NCBI RefSeq assembly: GCF_025562755.1
Contig: NZ_CP103300.1
Location: 744,001 to 808,000, forward strand
Length of the DNA: 64,000 bases
Reading direction: 5' to 3'
Source: Endozoicomonas euniceicola
GTDB lineage: Bacteria > Pseudomonadota > Gammaproteobacteria > Pseudomonadales > Endozoicomonadaceae
Part shown: positions 8,406 to 17,456 of the stretch, in pieces
Layout of the letters: each line of letters opens with the position of its first letter
Numbering within the stretch: position 1 is the first letter of the stretch
Program-made: the position numbers and the translations under genes
The notes under the pieces: generated by a model
Databases searched by the model: none
What the model was told of the DNA's origin: nothing
Seen by the model: the letters and a program-made list of their open reading frames with translations, nothing else

Positions 8406-11282
8406 ATGAAAACAATTAAGCTGATCGTTATTAATCAGCTGCTTTTATTGCTTGCTCTGTCATTTTTTTTACCGATGACTGGATACGGAAGTGCTTTTTT
8501 TATCCTGCCAGGATGGATGGGATATGGAAGTGCTTTTTCCATCCTGCCAGAATGGATGTGGTGGAACAGTCCCTCAAATGAGGCGGCAGTTAAAATCAGT
8601 CAGATAGTGCTTGCCAATGATGCGCCTTCTCTTCTTTTTTCTTATGAAATCAACAGGACCTCCAGTGATTTTGTTCAGCCAGAAAAAAACCAGGTTTATA
8701 CCCGCTGGGATGGTTGTAAAAACGACAGCTTGCGTATTTGTTTCCGAAGAGCGGCTAAAGTCTTTGAAGAGGGCTACTCCTATCCTCCCACGATTTCAGG
8801 CTCGACAGAGCTTAATGTAGAAATGGGTGAGGTCACGCCAGACGAAGGCGGCTGGCAGTCGGTGGCCAGTGTCCGTTTATCGGGAAAAGGCTCGGGCTGG
8901 CTGGTGATTGCAGGGGATGATGGCTGGCGAATTGCACCGGATTGCAGCGGTATTGACTCAGATGATTCCAGCGTACTGAACAGGTCTGGCAAGCCGTCAG
9001 TTGATCTTATTGTCCCTACAGAGCGGGTTCTGGAAAAGGGTAATAATGCAGAAGATCATGGCTCGCCCTATTCCCGCCCCTCATTGCCGGACATATCTGA
9101 CATCACTAAACAAAATAATCTGCCCGGTGATCGTGATGATCTGCTCACCGGTTCTTCTGGTGGCGGCAGCTTCGATGACCTCGATGACTCATTTAAAAGG
9201 CGACCCGGAGGGAGTGGCCGTCGCCCTTTATTTTTCTTTGAAGTAACGAGCAGAATGCATGGGGTGGCTGTCAGTATTCCTGGTACAGCTGGTCAGCCCG
9301 GGGAGGTTAAAAAACTGGTTTTAAGACCTCAAATTATTCTGGTGATCTGGCGGGGTTGGGAGCGACAGGAGATTCCTGTTACATCGCAAATGTGGGGTTC
9401 AATAAAGCGGGCAGGGCTTGATCGGGATCCGGGACTGTTTCTCGCTCTGGCTGAAAGCGATCCGGATAAATTGAAAGAAACGCTTGAAAACTATTTGAAA
9501 AAGCACTCGCCCCTTGCCGACGTCCTTAGCTATCACTGTGAAGATCTCAACCTGAACCCAAAAGCGGGTAATGCCCGATTACTTAGCGTATCGGTTTTTC
9601 CGGGATCTTGCCCTTCGGGAGTGGGATGCTCCGGAGGAGAGAAAGAAGCAAACGGAACAATGAATGACCTGCCCCGGAATAATCCAGATGGCTATGCCTG
9701 TAACAACCATGGTCAGCCGGTTAAAAGTTTTAGTAACAACGGGGGAGGAGGAGACGGTTCCGGGAATCCGGAAATCAACTCATGTACATTCTGTGGGAAT
9801 ACACAGGTAAACTCCAATGGCTTATGCACAAACTGCCTCATGGCTAAACAGGAGGCGGCTAAAGAGAAGCCATCCACCCACCTGTCTTTACCTGCGGCGC
9901 AGGAAGATAAAGGAAATAACCTGCTTACAGCACTTATTACTGGAATTACCTGGTTTTTTGGCAGGGCAACAAACCTGTCTGCCAACCAGGCAGAAGAAAA
10001 GACTGTGGAGGACGTTTCGGTTGGTTCCCTGAAAGAGGTGTCGCCTTTAGAGGTTCTACCACCTGAGATCTTGTTTGAAATAGCTAAGGGCTTGTCCTGG
10101 CGTGATGTTAACAACTGGAGTTTAGCAGCTAAGCGTTTTTTCGAAGTTTTCTACACATTCAACATGAAAGAAAAACTGACAAAACTATCCCATCAATATT
10201 ATGGCTCTGCTGCGAAAGCGCATAGATATAGAAAAATGATAAAAAACATGGACATACCTGCTGTTCCAAACAGTGAAATTGATGACCCTTTGTTACGGCT
10301 TGCTTATCGTAGAATCGCAAGCAATAAATACCTGACTTCTCTGGGAAGTAGTACTCAGCAGCAATGCGTGGCGACGCTGAAAGGGCATACCGAGGAGGTG
10401 CTCTCAGTCACGCCACTGGCCGATGGGCGGCTGGCTTCCGCCTCTGCTGACGGGACCGTAAAGGTGTGGGATCTGAGCAAGCCCGACGGGAAGCAATGCG
10501 TGGCGACGCTGAAGGGGCATACCCACGATGTGATCTCAGTCACGCCACTGGCCGATGGGCGGCTGGCTTCCGCCTCTGCTGACAGGTCCGTAAAGGTGTG
10601 GGATCTGAGCAAGCCCGACGGGAAGCAATGCGTGGCGACGCTGAAGGGGCATACATTCTATGTGATCTCAGTCACGCCATTGGCCGATGGGCGGCTGGCT
10701 TCCGCCTCTGCTGACCGCACCGTAAGGGTGTGGGATCTAAGCAAGCCCGACGGGGAGCAATGCGTGGCGACGCTGGAAGTGCATACCGACGCGGTGACCT
10801 CAGTCACGCCACTGGCCGATGGGCGGCTGGCTTCCGCCTCTCATGACGGGACCATAAAGGTGTGGGATCTGAAAAAGCTCGACGGGGTGCAACGCGTGGC
10901 GAAGCTGAACCACTGGATTCACTCAGTCACGTTATTGGCTGATAATCGGCTGGCTTCCGGCTCTAATGACGGGATCGTAAGGGTATGGGATCGGAGTAAG
11001 CCCGCCGGAGCGCAATGCGTGGTGACACTGGAAGGGCATATCGACATGGTTAACTCAGTCACGCCATTGACCGATGGACGGCTGGCTTCCGGCTCTCGTG
11101 ACAATACCGTAAAGGTGTGGGATCTGGGCAAACCCGACGGGGAGCAATGCGTGGCGACGCTGAAGGGGCATACCAACTGGGTGACCTCAGTCACGCCATT
11201 GGCCGATGGGCGGCTGGCTTCCGCCTCTGTTGACAAGACCATAAAGGTGTGGGTTCTGGGCAAAAATTCTGAAACGAAGTAA
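8406..11282 (+). CDS. Copy 3: F-box/WD40 secreted protein with duplicated post-signal segment
   Basis: 958 residues from the ATG at 8406; an in-phase GTG at 8298 would add 36 residues ahead of the signal peptide. A 39-bp direct repeat (8481-8519 and 8520-8558) duplicates GYGSAF.ILP.WM around the predicted cleavage site. The F-box is the LPPEILFEIAKGLSWRDVNNW type with an unusual two-residue insertion downstream (AKAHRYRKM). Seven blades; those with HDV, FYV, NHW and IDM contact positions closely match copies 2, 7 and 17. Blade 5 lacks the GH turn (VAKLNHWIHS), and blade 6 reads WDRSK. The zinc ribbon is intact, with Thr replacing Ala in GNTQ. Confidence 0.92.
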   Translation: MKTIKLIVINQLLLLLALSFFLPMTGYGSAFFILPGWMGYGSAFSILPEWMWWNSPSNEAAVKISQIVLANDAPSLLFSYEINRTSSDFVQPEKNQVYTRWDGCKNDSLRICFRRAAKVFEEGYSYPPTISGSTELNVEMGEVTPDEGGWQSVASVRLSGKGSGWLVIAGDDGWRIAPDCSGIDSDDSSVLNRSGKPSVDLIVPTERVLEKGNNAEDHGSPYSRPSLPDISDITKQNNLPGDRDDLLTGSSGGGSFDDLDDSFKRRPGGSGRRPLFFFEVTSRMHGVAVSIPGTAGQPGEVKKLVLRPQIILVIWRGWERQEIPVTSQMWGSIKRAGLDRDPGLFLALAESDPDKLKETLENYLKKHSPLADVLSYHCEDLNLNPKAGNARLLSVSVFPGSCPSGVGCSGGEKEANGTMNDLPRNNPDGYACNNHGQPVKSFSNNGGGGDGSGNPEINSCTFCGNTQVNSNGLCTNCLMAKQEAAKEKPSTHLSLPAAQEDKGNNLLTALITGITWFFGRATNLSANQAEEKTVEDVSVGSLKEVSPLEVLPPEILFEIAKGLSWRDVNNWSLAAKRFFEVFYTFNMKEKLTKLSHQYYGSAAKAHRYRKMIKNMDIPAVPNSEIDDPLLRLAYRRIASNKYLTSLGSSTQQQCVATLKGHTEEVLSVTPLADGRLASASADGTVKVWDLSKPDGKQCVATLKGHTHDVISVTPLADGRLASASADRSVKVWDLSKPDGKQCVATLKGHTFYVISVTPLADGRLASASADRTVRVWDLSKPDGEQCVATLEVHTDAVTSVTPLADGRLASASHDGTIKVWDLKKLDGVQRVAKLNHWIHSVTLLADNRLASGSNDGIVRVWDRSKPAGAQCVVTLEGHIDMVNSVTPLTDGRLASGSRDNTVKVWDLGKPDGEQCVATLKGHTNWVTSVTPLADGRLASASVDKTIKVWVLGKNSETK
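8481..8558 (+). repeat. 39-bp tandem duplication at signal-peptide cleavage region
   Basis: Two 39-bp units, GGATACGGAAGTGC... and GGATATGGAAGTGC..., each encode GYGSAF(F/S)ILP(G/E)WM. The same duplication is in copies 4, 10, 13 and 16 and absent from the others, so it spreads with the N-terminal allele. It lengthens the mature N-terminus or moves the cleavage site by 13 residues without breaking the frame. Confidence 0.9.
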
Positions 11283-11547
11283 ACATATTGGTTAATGGGG
11301 AAAATATATCGATTAATAATGTAAAAAATACCAGTAGTGTCTGAGCTAAAAGTCGCCGCGCAGCGGCCTGTCCTGATGCTACTAAGATAGCCAGAGGGCG
11401 GTCTGGTGAGAAAAGAGTGGGAAAAAAGCTTTTTTTGCCGTGAACCGGTTCAGGATAAGCGGTCTGTGTCGTCGAACAGTTTGGCCGCTTTCTTCATTGG
11501 CTCTATCTTTGACCGCTACTACTCCTAACTCAAGGTTTTGTGTCCTT

Positions 11548-14241
11548 ATGAAAACAATTAAGCTGATCGTTATTAATCAGCTGCTTTTATTGTTTGCTCT
11601 GTCATTTTTTTTACCGATGACTGGATACGGAAGTGCTTTTTTTATCCTGCCAGGATGGATGGGATATGGAAGTGCTTTTTCCATCCTGCCAGAATGGATG
11701 TGGTGGAACAGTCCCTCAAATGAGGCGGCAGTTAAAATCAGTCAGATAGTGCTTGCCAATGATGCGCCTTCTCTTCTTTTTTCTTATGAAATCAACAGGA
11801 CCTCCAGTGATTTTGTTCAGCCAGAAAAAAACCAGGTTTATACCCGCTGGGATGGTTGTAAAAACGACAGCTTGCGTATTTGTTTCCGAAGAGCAGCTAA
11901 AGTCTTTGCAGGGGGCTACTCCTATCCTCCCACGATTTCAGGCTCGACAGAGCTTAATGTAGAAATGGGTGAGGTCACGCCAGACGAAGGCGGCTGGCAG
12001 TCGGTGGCCAGTGTCCGTTTAACGGGAAAAGACTCGGGCTGGCTGGCGATTGCAGGGGATGATGGCTGGCGGATTGCACCAGATTGCAGCGGTATTGACT
12101 CAGATGATTCCAGCGTACTGAACAGGTCTGAAAAGCCGTCAGTCGATCTTGTTGTCCCGACAGCGTTGGTTCTGGAAAAGGGTAATAATGCAGAAGATCA
12201 TGGCTCCCCCTATTCCCGCCGCTCATTGCCGGACATATCTGACATCACTAAACAAAATAATCTGCCCGGTGATCGTGATGATCTGCTCACCGGTTCTTCT
12301 GGTGGCGGCAGCTTCGATGACCTCGATGACTCATTTAAAAGGCGACCCGGAGGGAGTGGCCGTCGCCCTTTATTTTTCTTTGAAGTAACGAGCAGAATGC
12401 ATGGGGTGGCTGTCAGTATTCCTGGTACAGCTGGTCAGCCCGGGGAGGTTAAAAAACTGGTTTTAAGGCCTCAAATCATTCTGGTGATCTGGCGGGGTTG
12501 GGAGCGACAGGAAATTCCTGTTACATCGCAAATGTGGTGTTCAATAAAGCGGGTAGGGCTTGATCGGGATCCGGGACTGTTTCTCGCTTTGGCTGAAAGC
12601 GATCCGGATAAATTGAAAGAAACGCTTGAAAACTATTTGAAAAAGCACTCGCCCCTTGCCGACGTCCTTAGCTATCACTGTGAAGATCTCAACCTGAACC
12701 CAAAAGCGGGTAATGCCCGATTACTTAGCGTATCGGTTTTTCCGGGCTCTTGCCCTTCGGGAGTGGGATGCTCCGGAGGAGAGAAAGAAGCAAACGGAAC
12801 AATGAATGACCTGCCCCGGAATAATCCAGATTGCTATGCCTGTAACAACCATGGTCAGCCGGTTAAAAGTTTTGGTAACAACGGGGGAGGAGGAGACGGT
12901 TCCGGGAATCCGGAAATCAACTCATGTACATTCTGTGGGAATGCACAGGTAAACTCCAATGGCTTATGCACAAACTGCCTCATGGCTAAACAAGAGGTGT
13001 CGCCTTTTGAGGTTTTACCAACTGAGATCTTGCTTAAAATAGCTGAGGGCTTGTCATGGCGTGATGTTAACAGCTGGAGTTTAATAAATAAGAATTTTTT
13101 GAATCGTCTCAACACACAAATGAAACTGAAAATCCTATCCGATCGATATTATGGCTCTGCTGCGAAAGGGTATAGAAAAGTAATAAAAAACGGGGACGTA
13201 CCTGCTGTTCCAAACAGTGAAATTGATGACCCTTTGTTACGGCTTGCTTGTCATAGATTCGCAAGCAATAGATACCTGACTTCTCTGGGAAATAGTACTC
13301 AGCAGCAATGCGTGGCGACGCTGGAAGGGCATACCGACGCGGTGACCTCAGTCACGCCACTGGCCGATGGGCGGCTGGCTTCCGGCTCATCGGACAGGTC
13401 CATAAAGGTGTGGGATCTGAGCAAGCCCGTCGGAAGTCAATGCGTGGCGAGGCTGAGTAGGTATACCTGCAGTGTGACCTCAGTCACGTCATTGGCCGAT
13501 GGGCGGCTGGCTTCTGCCTATGCTGACGGGGCCATAAAAGTATGGGATCTGAGCAAGCCCGGCTGGAAGCAATACGTGGCGACGCTGGAGGGGTATACCC
13601 TCTGGTTGTCCTCAGTCACGCCATTGGCCGATGGGCGGCTGGCTTCCGGCTCTTGGGACAAGATAAAGGTGTGGGATCTGAGCAAGTTCCACAGAAGGCA
13701 ATGCGTGGCGGCGCTGGAGGGGCATACCTTCGGGGTTTCCTCAGTCACGTCATTAGCCGATGGGCGGCTGGCTTCCGGCTCTTGGGACAGGACCGTAAGG
13801 GTGTGGGATCTGAGCAAGCCCACCAGAGAGCAATGCGTGGTGACACTATATGGGCATATCGGCATGGTTAACTCAGTCACGTCATTAGCCGATGGGCGGC
13901 TGGCTTCCGGCTCATCGGACAGGACCGTAAGGGTGTGGGATCTGAGCAAGCCCGACGGGGAGCAATGCGTGTTGACGCTGGAAGGGCATACCGAGAAGGT
14001 GCTCTCAGTCACGCAATTGGCCGATGGGCGGCTGGCTTCCGGCTCTAAGGACAATACCGTAAGGGTGTGGGATCTGAGCAAACCCGACGGGGAACAATGC
14101 GTGGCGACGCTGAAGGGGCATACCGAGGAGGTGCTCTCAGTCACGCAATTGGCCGATGGGCGGCTGGCTTCCGGCTCTAAGGACAAGACCATAAAGGTGT
14201 GGGCTCTGAGCAAGGATTCTGAAATGGAGAAAATATATTGA
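11548..14241 (+). CDS. Copy 4: F-box/WD40 secreted protein, short-linker form
   Basis: 897 residues. The leader is type A and the post-signal region has the 39-bp duplication. The hydrophobic linker between zinc ribbon and F-box is missing: LMAKQE joins directly to VSPFEVLPTEILLKIAEGL, a deletion of about 59 residues relative to copy 2. The F-box is followed by a distinct helical block (INKNFLNRLNTQMKLKILSDRYYG). Seven blades: the second and third lack the canonical His (SRYT, EGYT), and the third is two residues short (SWDKIKVW). From about 12,100 on, the DNA is nearly identical to copy 5. Of the two copies, only this one has the Asp in TGKDSGW. Confidence 0.92.
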   Translation: MKTIKLIVINQLLLLFALSFFLPMTGYGSAFFILPGWMGYGSAFSILPEWMWWNSPSNEAAVKISQIVLANDAPSLLFSYEINRTSSDFVQPEKNQVYTRWDGCKNDSLRICFRRAAKVFAGGYSYPPTISGSTELNVEMGEVTPDEGGWQSVASVRLTGKDSGWLAIAGDDGWRIAPDCSGIDSDDSSVLNRSEKPSVDLVVPTALVLEKGNNAEDHGSPYSRRSLPDISDITKQNNLPGDRDDLLTGSSGGGSFDDLDDSFKRRPGGSGRRPLFFFEVTSRMHGVAVSIPGTAGQPGEVKKLVLRPQIILVIWRGWERQEIPVTSQMWCSIKRVGLDRDPGLFLALAESDPDKLKETLENYLKKHSPLADVLSYHCEDLNLNPKAGNARLLSVSVFPGSCPSGVGCSGGEKEANGTMNDLPRNNPDCYACNNHGQPVKSFGNNGGGGDGSGNPEINSCTFCGNAQVNSNGLCTNCLMAKQEVSPFEVLPTEILLKIAEGLSWRDVNSWSLINKNFLNRLNTQMKLKILSDRYYGSAAKGYRKVIKNGDVPAVPNSEIDDPLLRLACHRFASNRYLTSLGNSTQQQCVATLEGHTDAVTSVTPLADGRLASGSSDRSIKVWDLSKPVGSQCVARLSRYTCSVTSVTSLADGRLASAYADGAIKVWDLSKPGWKQYVATLEGYTLWLSSVTPLADGRLASGSWDKIKVWDLSKFHRRQCVAALEGHTFGVSSVTSLADGRLASGSWDRTVRVWDLSKPTREQCVVTLYGHIGMVNSVTSLADGRLASGSSDRTVRVWDLSKPDGEQCVLTLEGHTEKVLSVTQLADGRLASGSKDNTVRVWDLSKPDGEQCVATLKGHTEEVLSVTQLADGRLASGSKDKTIKVWALSKDSEMEKIY

Positions 14242-14557
14242 TTAATAATGTAAAAAATACCAGTGGTGCCCGAGCTAAAAGTCGCCGCGCGGCGGCCTAC
14301 CTTCCAAGTCTGAAACAACCACTGCATGCCTCCTTACCTCAGGTTCCACAGGAGTTTTCAAACATATTGAACCCGAGCCATGGTGATTTGGCAAATAAGT
14401 ACTGATTCATAGCAAAACTGACGGGTTGAAAAGTGTGCACTGGGAATTCTGCTAGTTTAAATAAAACCATTATGGCCGCAGCGCTTTGATGTGTTTTTTG
14501 CGGTAACTGTCAGCTCAAACTTGAACCCCTATTCCTGATTCTCGGTTTTGTACCATT
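14242..14557 (+). repeat. Long form of leader type B
   Basis: 316 bp without a gene. The 5' half (CCTACCTTCCAAGTCTGAAA ... GAGCCATGGTGATTTGGC) is found only here and after copy 5 (17225-17456). The 3' half is the type B leader ending GTACCATTATG. No RNA gene, terminator or convincing promoter was recognised. Confidence 0.6.
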
Positions 14558-17224
14558 ATGAAAACAATTAAGCTGCTCGTTATTAATCAGCTGCTTTTAT
14601 TGCTTGCTCTGTCATTTTTTTTACCGATGACTGGATACGGAAGTGCTTTTTCCATCCTGCCAGGATCGATGTGGCGGGACAGTCCCTCAAATAAGGCGGC
14701 AGTTAAAATCAGTCAGATAGTACTTGCCAATGATGCGCCTTCTCTTCATTTTTCTTATGAAATCAACAAGACCCCCAGTGATTTTGTTCAGCCAGAAAAG
14801 AACCAGGTTTATACCCGCTGGGATGGTTGTAAAAACGACAGCTTGCGTATTTGTTTCCGAAGAGCGGCTAAAGTCTTTGAAGGGGGCTACTCCTATCCTC
14901 CCACGATTTCAGGCTCGACAGAACTTAATGTAGAAATGGGTGAGGTCACGCCAGACGAAGGCGGCTGGCAGTCGGTGGCCAGTGTCCGTTTAACGGGAAA
15001 AGGCTCGGGCTGGCTGGCGATTGCAGGGGATGATGGCTGGCGGATTGCACCGGATTGCAGCGGCATTGACTCAGATGATTCCAGCGTACTGAACAGGTCT
15101 GAAAAGCCGTCAGTCGATCTTGTTGTCCCGACAGCGTTGGTTCTGGAAAAGGGTAATAATGCAGAAGATCATGGCTCCCCCTATTCCCGCCGCTCATTGC
15201 CGGACATATCTGACATCACTAAACAAAATAATCTGCCCGGTGATCGTGATGATCTGCTCACCGGTTCTTCTGGTGGCGGCAGCTTCGATGACCTCGATGA
15301 CTCATTTAAAAGGCGACCCGGAGGGAGTGGCCGTCGCCCTTTATTTTTCTTTGAAGTAACGAGCAGAATGCATGGGGTGGCTGTCAGTATTCCTGGTACA
15401 GCTGGTCAGCCCGGGGAGGTTAAAAAACTGGTTTTAAGGCCTCAAATCATTCTGGTGATCTGGCGGGGTTGGGAGCGACAGGAAATTCCTGTTACATCGC
15501 AAATGTGGTGTTCAATAAAGCGGGTAGGGCTTGATCGGGATCCGGGACTGTTTCTCGCTTTGGCTGAAAGCGATCCGGATAAATTGAAAGAAACGCTTGA
15601 AAACTATTTGAAAAAGCACTCGCCCCTTGCCGACGTCCTTAGCTATCACTGTGAAGATCTCAACCTGAACCCAAAAGCGGGTAATGCCCGATTACTTAGC
15701 GTATCGGTTTTTCCAGGATCTTGCCCTTCGGGAGTGGGATGCTCCGGAGGAGAGAAAGAAGCAAACGGAACAATGAATGACCTGCCCCGGAATAATCCAG
15801 ATTGCTATGCCTGTAACAACCATGGTCAGCCGGTTAAAAGTTTTGGTAACAACGGGGGAGGAGGAGACGGTTCCGGGAATCCGGAAATCAACTCATGTAC
15901 ATTCTGTGGGAATGCACAGGTAAACTCCAATGGCTTATGCACAAACTGCCTCATGGCTAAACAAGAAGTGTCGCCTTTTGAGGTTTTACCAACTGAGATC
16001 TTGCTTAAAATAGCTGAGGGCTTGTCATGGCGTGATGTTAACAGCTGGAGTTTAATAAATAAGAATTTTTTGAATCGTCTCAACACACAAATGAAACTGA
16101 AAATCCTATCCGATCGATATTATGGCTCTGCTGCGAAAGGGTATAGAAAAGTAATAAAAAACGGGGACGTACCTGCTGTTCCAAACAGTGAAATTGATGA
16201 CCCTTTGTTACGGCTTGCTTGTCATAGATTCGCAAGCAATAGATACCTGACTTCTCTGGGAAATAGTACTCAGCAGCAATGCGTGGCGACGCTGGAAGGG
16301 CATACCGACGCGGTGACCTCAGTCACGCCACTGGCCGATGGGCGGCTGGCTTCCGGCTCATCGGACAGGTCCATAAAGGTGTGGGATCTGAGCAAGCCCG
16401 TCGGAAGTCAATGCGTGGCGAGGCTGAGTAGGTATACCAGCAGAGTGACCTCAGTCACGTCATTGGCCGATGGGCGGCTGGCTTCTGCCTATGCTGACGG
16501 GGCCATAAAAGTATGGGATCTGAGCAAGCCCGGCTGGAAGCAATACGTGGCGACGCTGGAGGGGTATACCCTCTGGTTGTCCTCAGTCACGCCATTGGCC
16601 GATGGGCGGCTGGCTTCCGGCTCTTGGGACAAGATAAAGGTGTGGGATCTGAGCAAGTTCCACAGAAGGCAATGCGTGGCGGCGCTGGAGGGGCATACCT
16701 TCGGGGTTTCCTCAGTCACGTCATTAGCCGATGGGCGGCTGGCTTCCGGCTCTTGGGACAGGACCGTAAGGGTGTGGGATCTGAGCAAGCCCACCAGAGA
16801 GCAATGCGTGGTGACACTATATGGGCATATCGGCATGGTTAACTCAGTCACGTCATTAGCCGATGGGCGGCTGGCTTCCGGCTCATCGGACAGGACCGTA
16901 AGGGTGTGGGATCTGAGCAAGCCCGACGGGGAGCAATGCGTGTTGACGCTGGAAGGGCATACCGAGGAGGTGCTCTCAGTCACGCCATTGGCCGATGGGC
17001 GGCTGGCTTCCGGCTCTAAGGACAATACCGTAAGGGTGTGGGATCTGAGCAAACCCGACGGGGAACAATGCGTGGCGACGCTGAAGGGGCATACCGACAT
17101 GGTTTTCTCAGTCACGCAATTGGCCGATGGGCGGCTGGCTTCCGGCTCTAAGGACAAGACCATAAAGGTGTGGGCTCTGAGCAAGGATTCTGAAATGGAG
17201 AAAATATATTGCTTAATAATGTAA
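14558..17224 (+). CDS. Copy 5: F-box/WD40 secreted protein, sister of copy 4
   Basis: 888 residues with a type B leader and no 39-bp duplication at the N-terminus. From about residue 170 onward it is almost the same protein as copy 4, including the missing linker and all seven blades. Differences sit at blade contact positions: blade 2 reads SRYTSRV against SRYTCSV, blade 6 EEV against EKV, and blade 7 DMVFS against EEVLS. The pair lies at a 2,971-bp offset. The C-terminus runs to EKIYCLIM because the stop position differs from copy 4. Confidence 0.92.
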   Translation: MKTIKLLVINQLLLLLALSFFLPMTGYGSAFSILPGSMWRDSPSNKAAVKISQIVLANDAPSLHFSYEINKTPSDFVQPEKNQVYTRWDGCKNDSLRICFRRAAKVFEGGYSYPPTISGSTELNVEMGEVTPDEGGWQSVASVRLTGKGSGWLAIAGDDGWRIAPDCSGIDSDDSSVLNRSEKPSVDLVVPTALVLEKGNNAEDHGSPYSRRSLPDISDITKQNNLPGDRDDLLTGSSGGGSFDDLDDSFKRRPGGSGRRPLFFFEVTSRMHGVAVSIPGTAGQPGEVKKLVLRPQIILVIWRGWERQEIPVTSQMWCSIKRVGLDRDPGLFLALAESDPDKLKETLENYLKKHSPLADVLSYHCEDLNLNPKAGNARLLSVSVFPGSCPSGVGCSGGEKEANGTMNDLPRNNPDCYACNNHGQPVKSFGNNGGGGDGSGNPEINSCTFCGNAQVNSNGLCTNCLMAKQEVSPFEVLPTEILLKIAEGLSWRDVNSWSLINKNFLNRLNTQMKLKILSDRYYGSAAKGYRKVIKNGDVPAVPNSEIDDPLLRLACHRFASNRYLTSLGNSTQQQCVATLEGHTDAVTSVTPLADGRLASGSSDRSIKVWDLSKPVGSQCVARLSRYTSRVTSVTSLADGRLASAYADGAIKVWDLSKPGWKQYVATLEGYTLWLSSVTPLADGRLASGSWDKIKVWDLSKFHRRQCVAALEGHTFGVSSVTSLADGRLASGSWDRTVRVWDLSKPTREQCVVTLYGHIGMVNSVTSLADGRLASGSSDRTVRVWDLSKPDGEQCVLTLEGHTEEVLSVTPLADGRLASGSKDNTVRVWDLSKPDGEQCVATLKGHTDMVFSVTQLADGRLASGSKDKTIKVWALSKDSEMEKIYCLIM

Positions 17225-17456
17225 AAAATACCAGTGGTGCCCGAGCTAAAAGTCGCCGCGCGGCGGCCTACCTTCCAAGTCTGAAACAACCACTGCATGC
17301 CTCCTTACCTCAGGTTCCACAGGAGTTTTCAAACATATTGAACCCGAGCCATGGTGATTTGGCAAATAAGTACTGATTCATAGCAAAACTGACGGGTTGA
17401 AAAGTGTGCACTGGGAATTCTGCTAGTTTAAATAAAACCATTATGGCCGCAGCGCT

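Noticed and set aside
13518..14327. Long minus-strand open frames across the WD40 regions (e.g. 269 codons here and at 16489-17298)
   Set aside because: They mirror the 132-bp blade periodicity and contain low-complexity repeats such as EASRPSAN. They have no start context and appear opposite every propeller, so they are shadows of the + strand genes.
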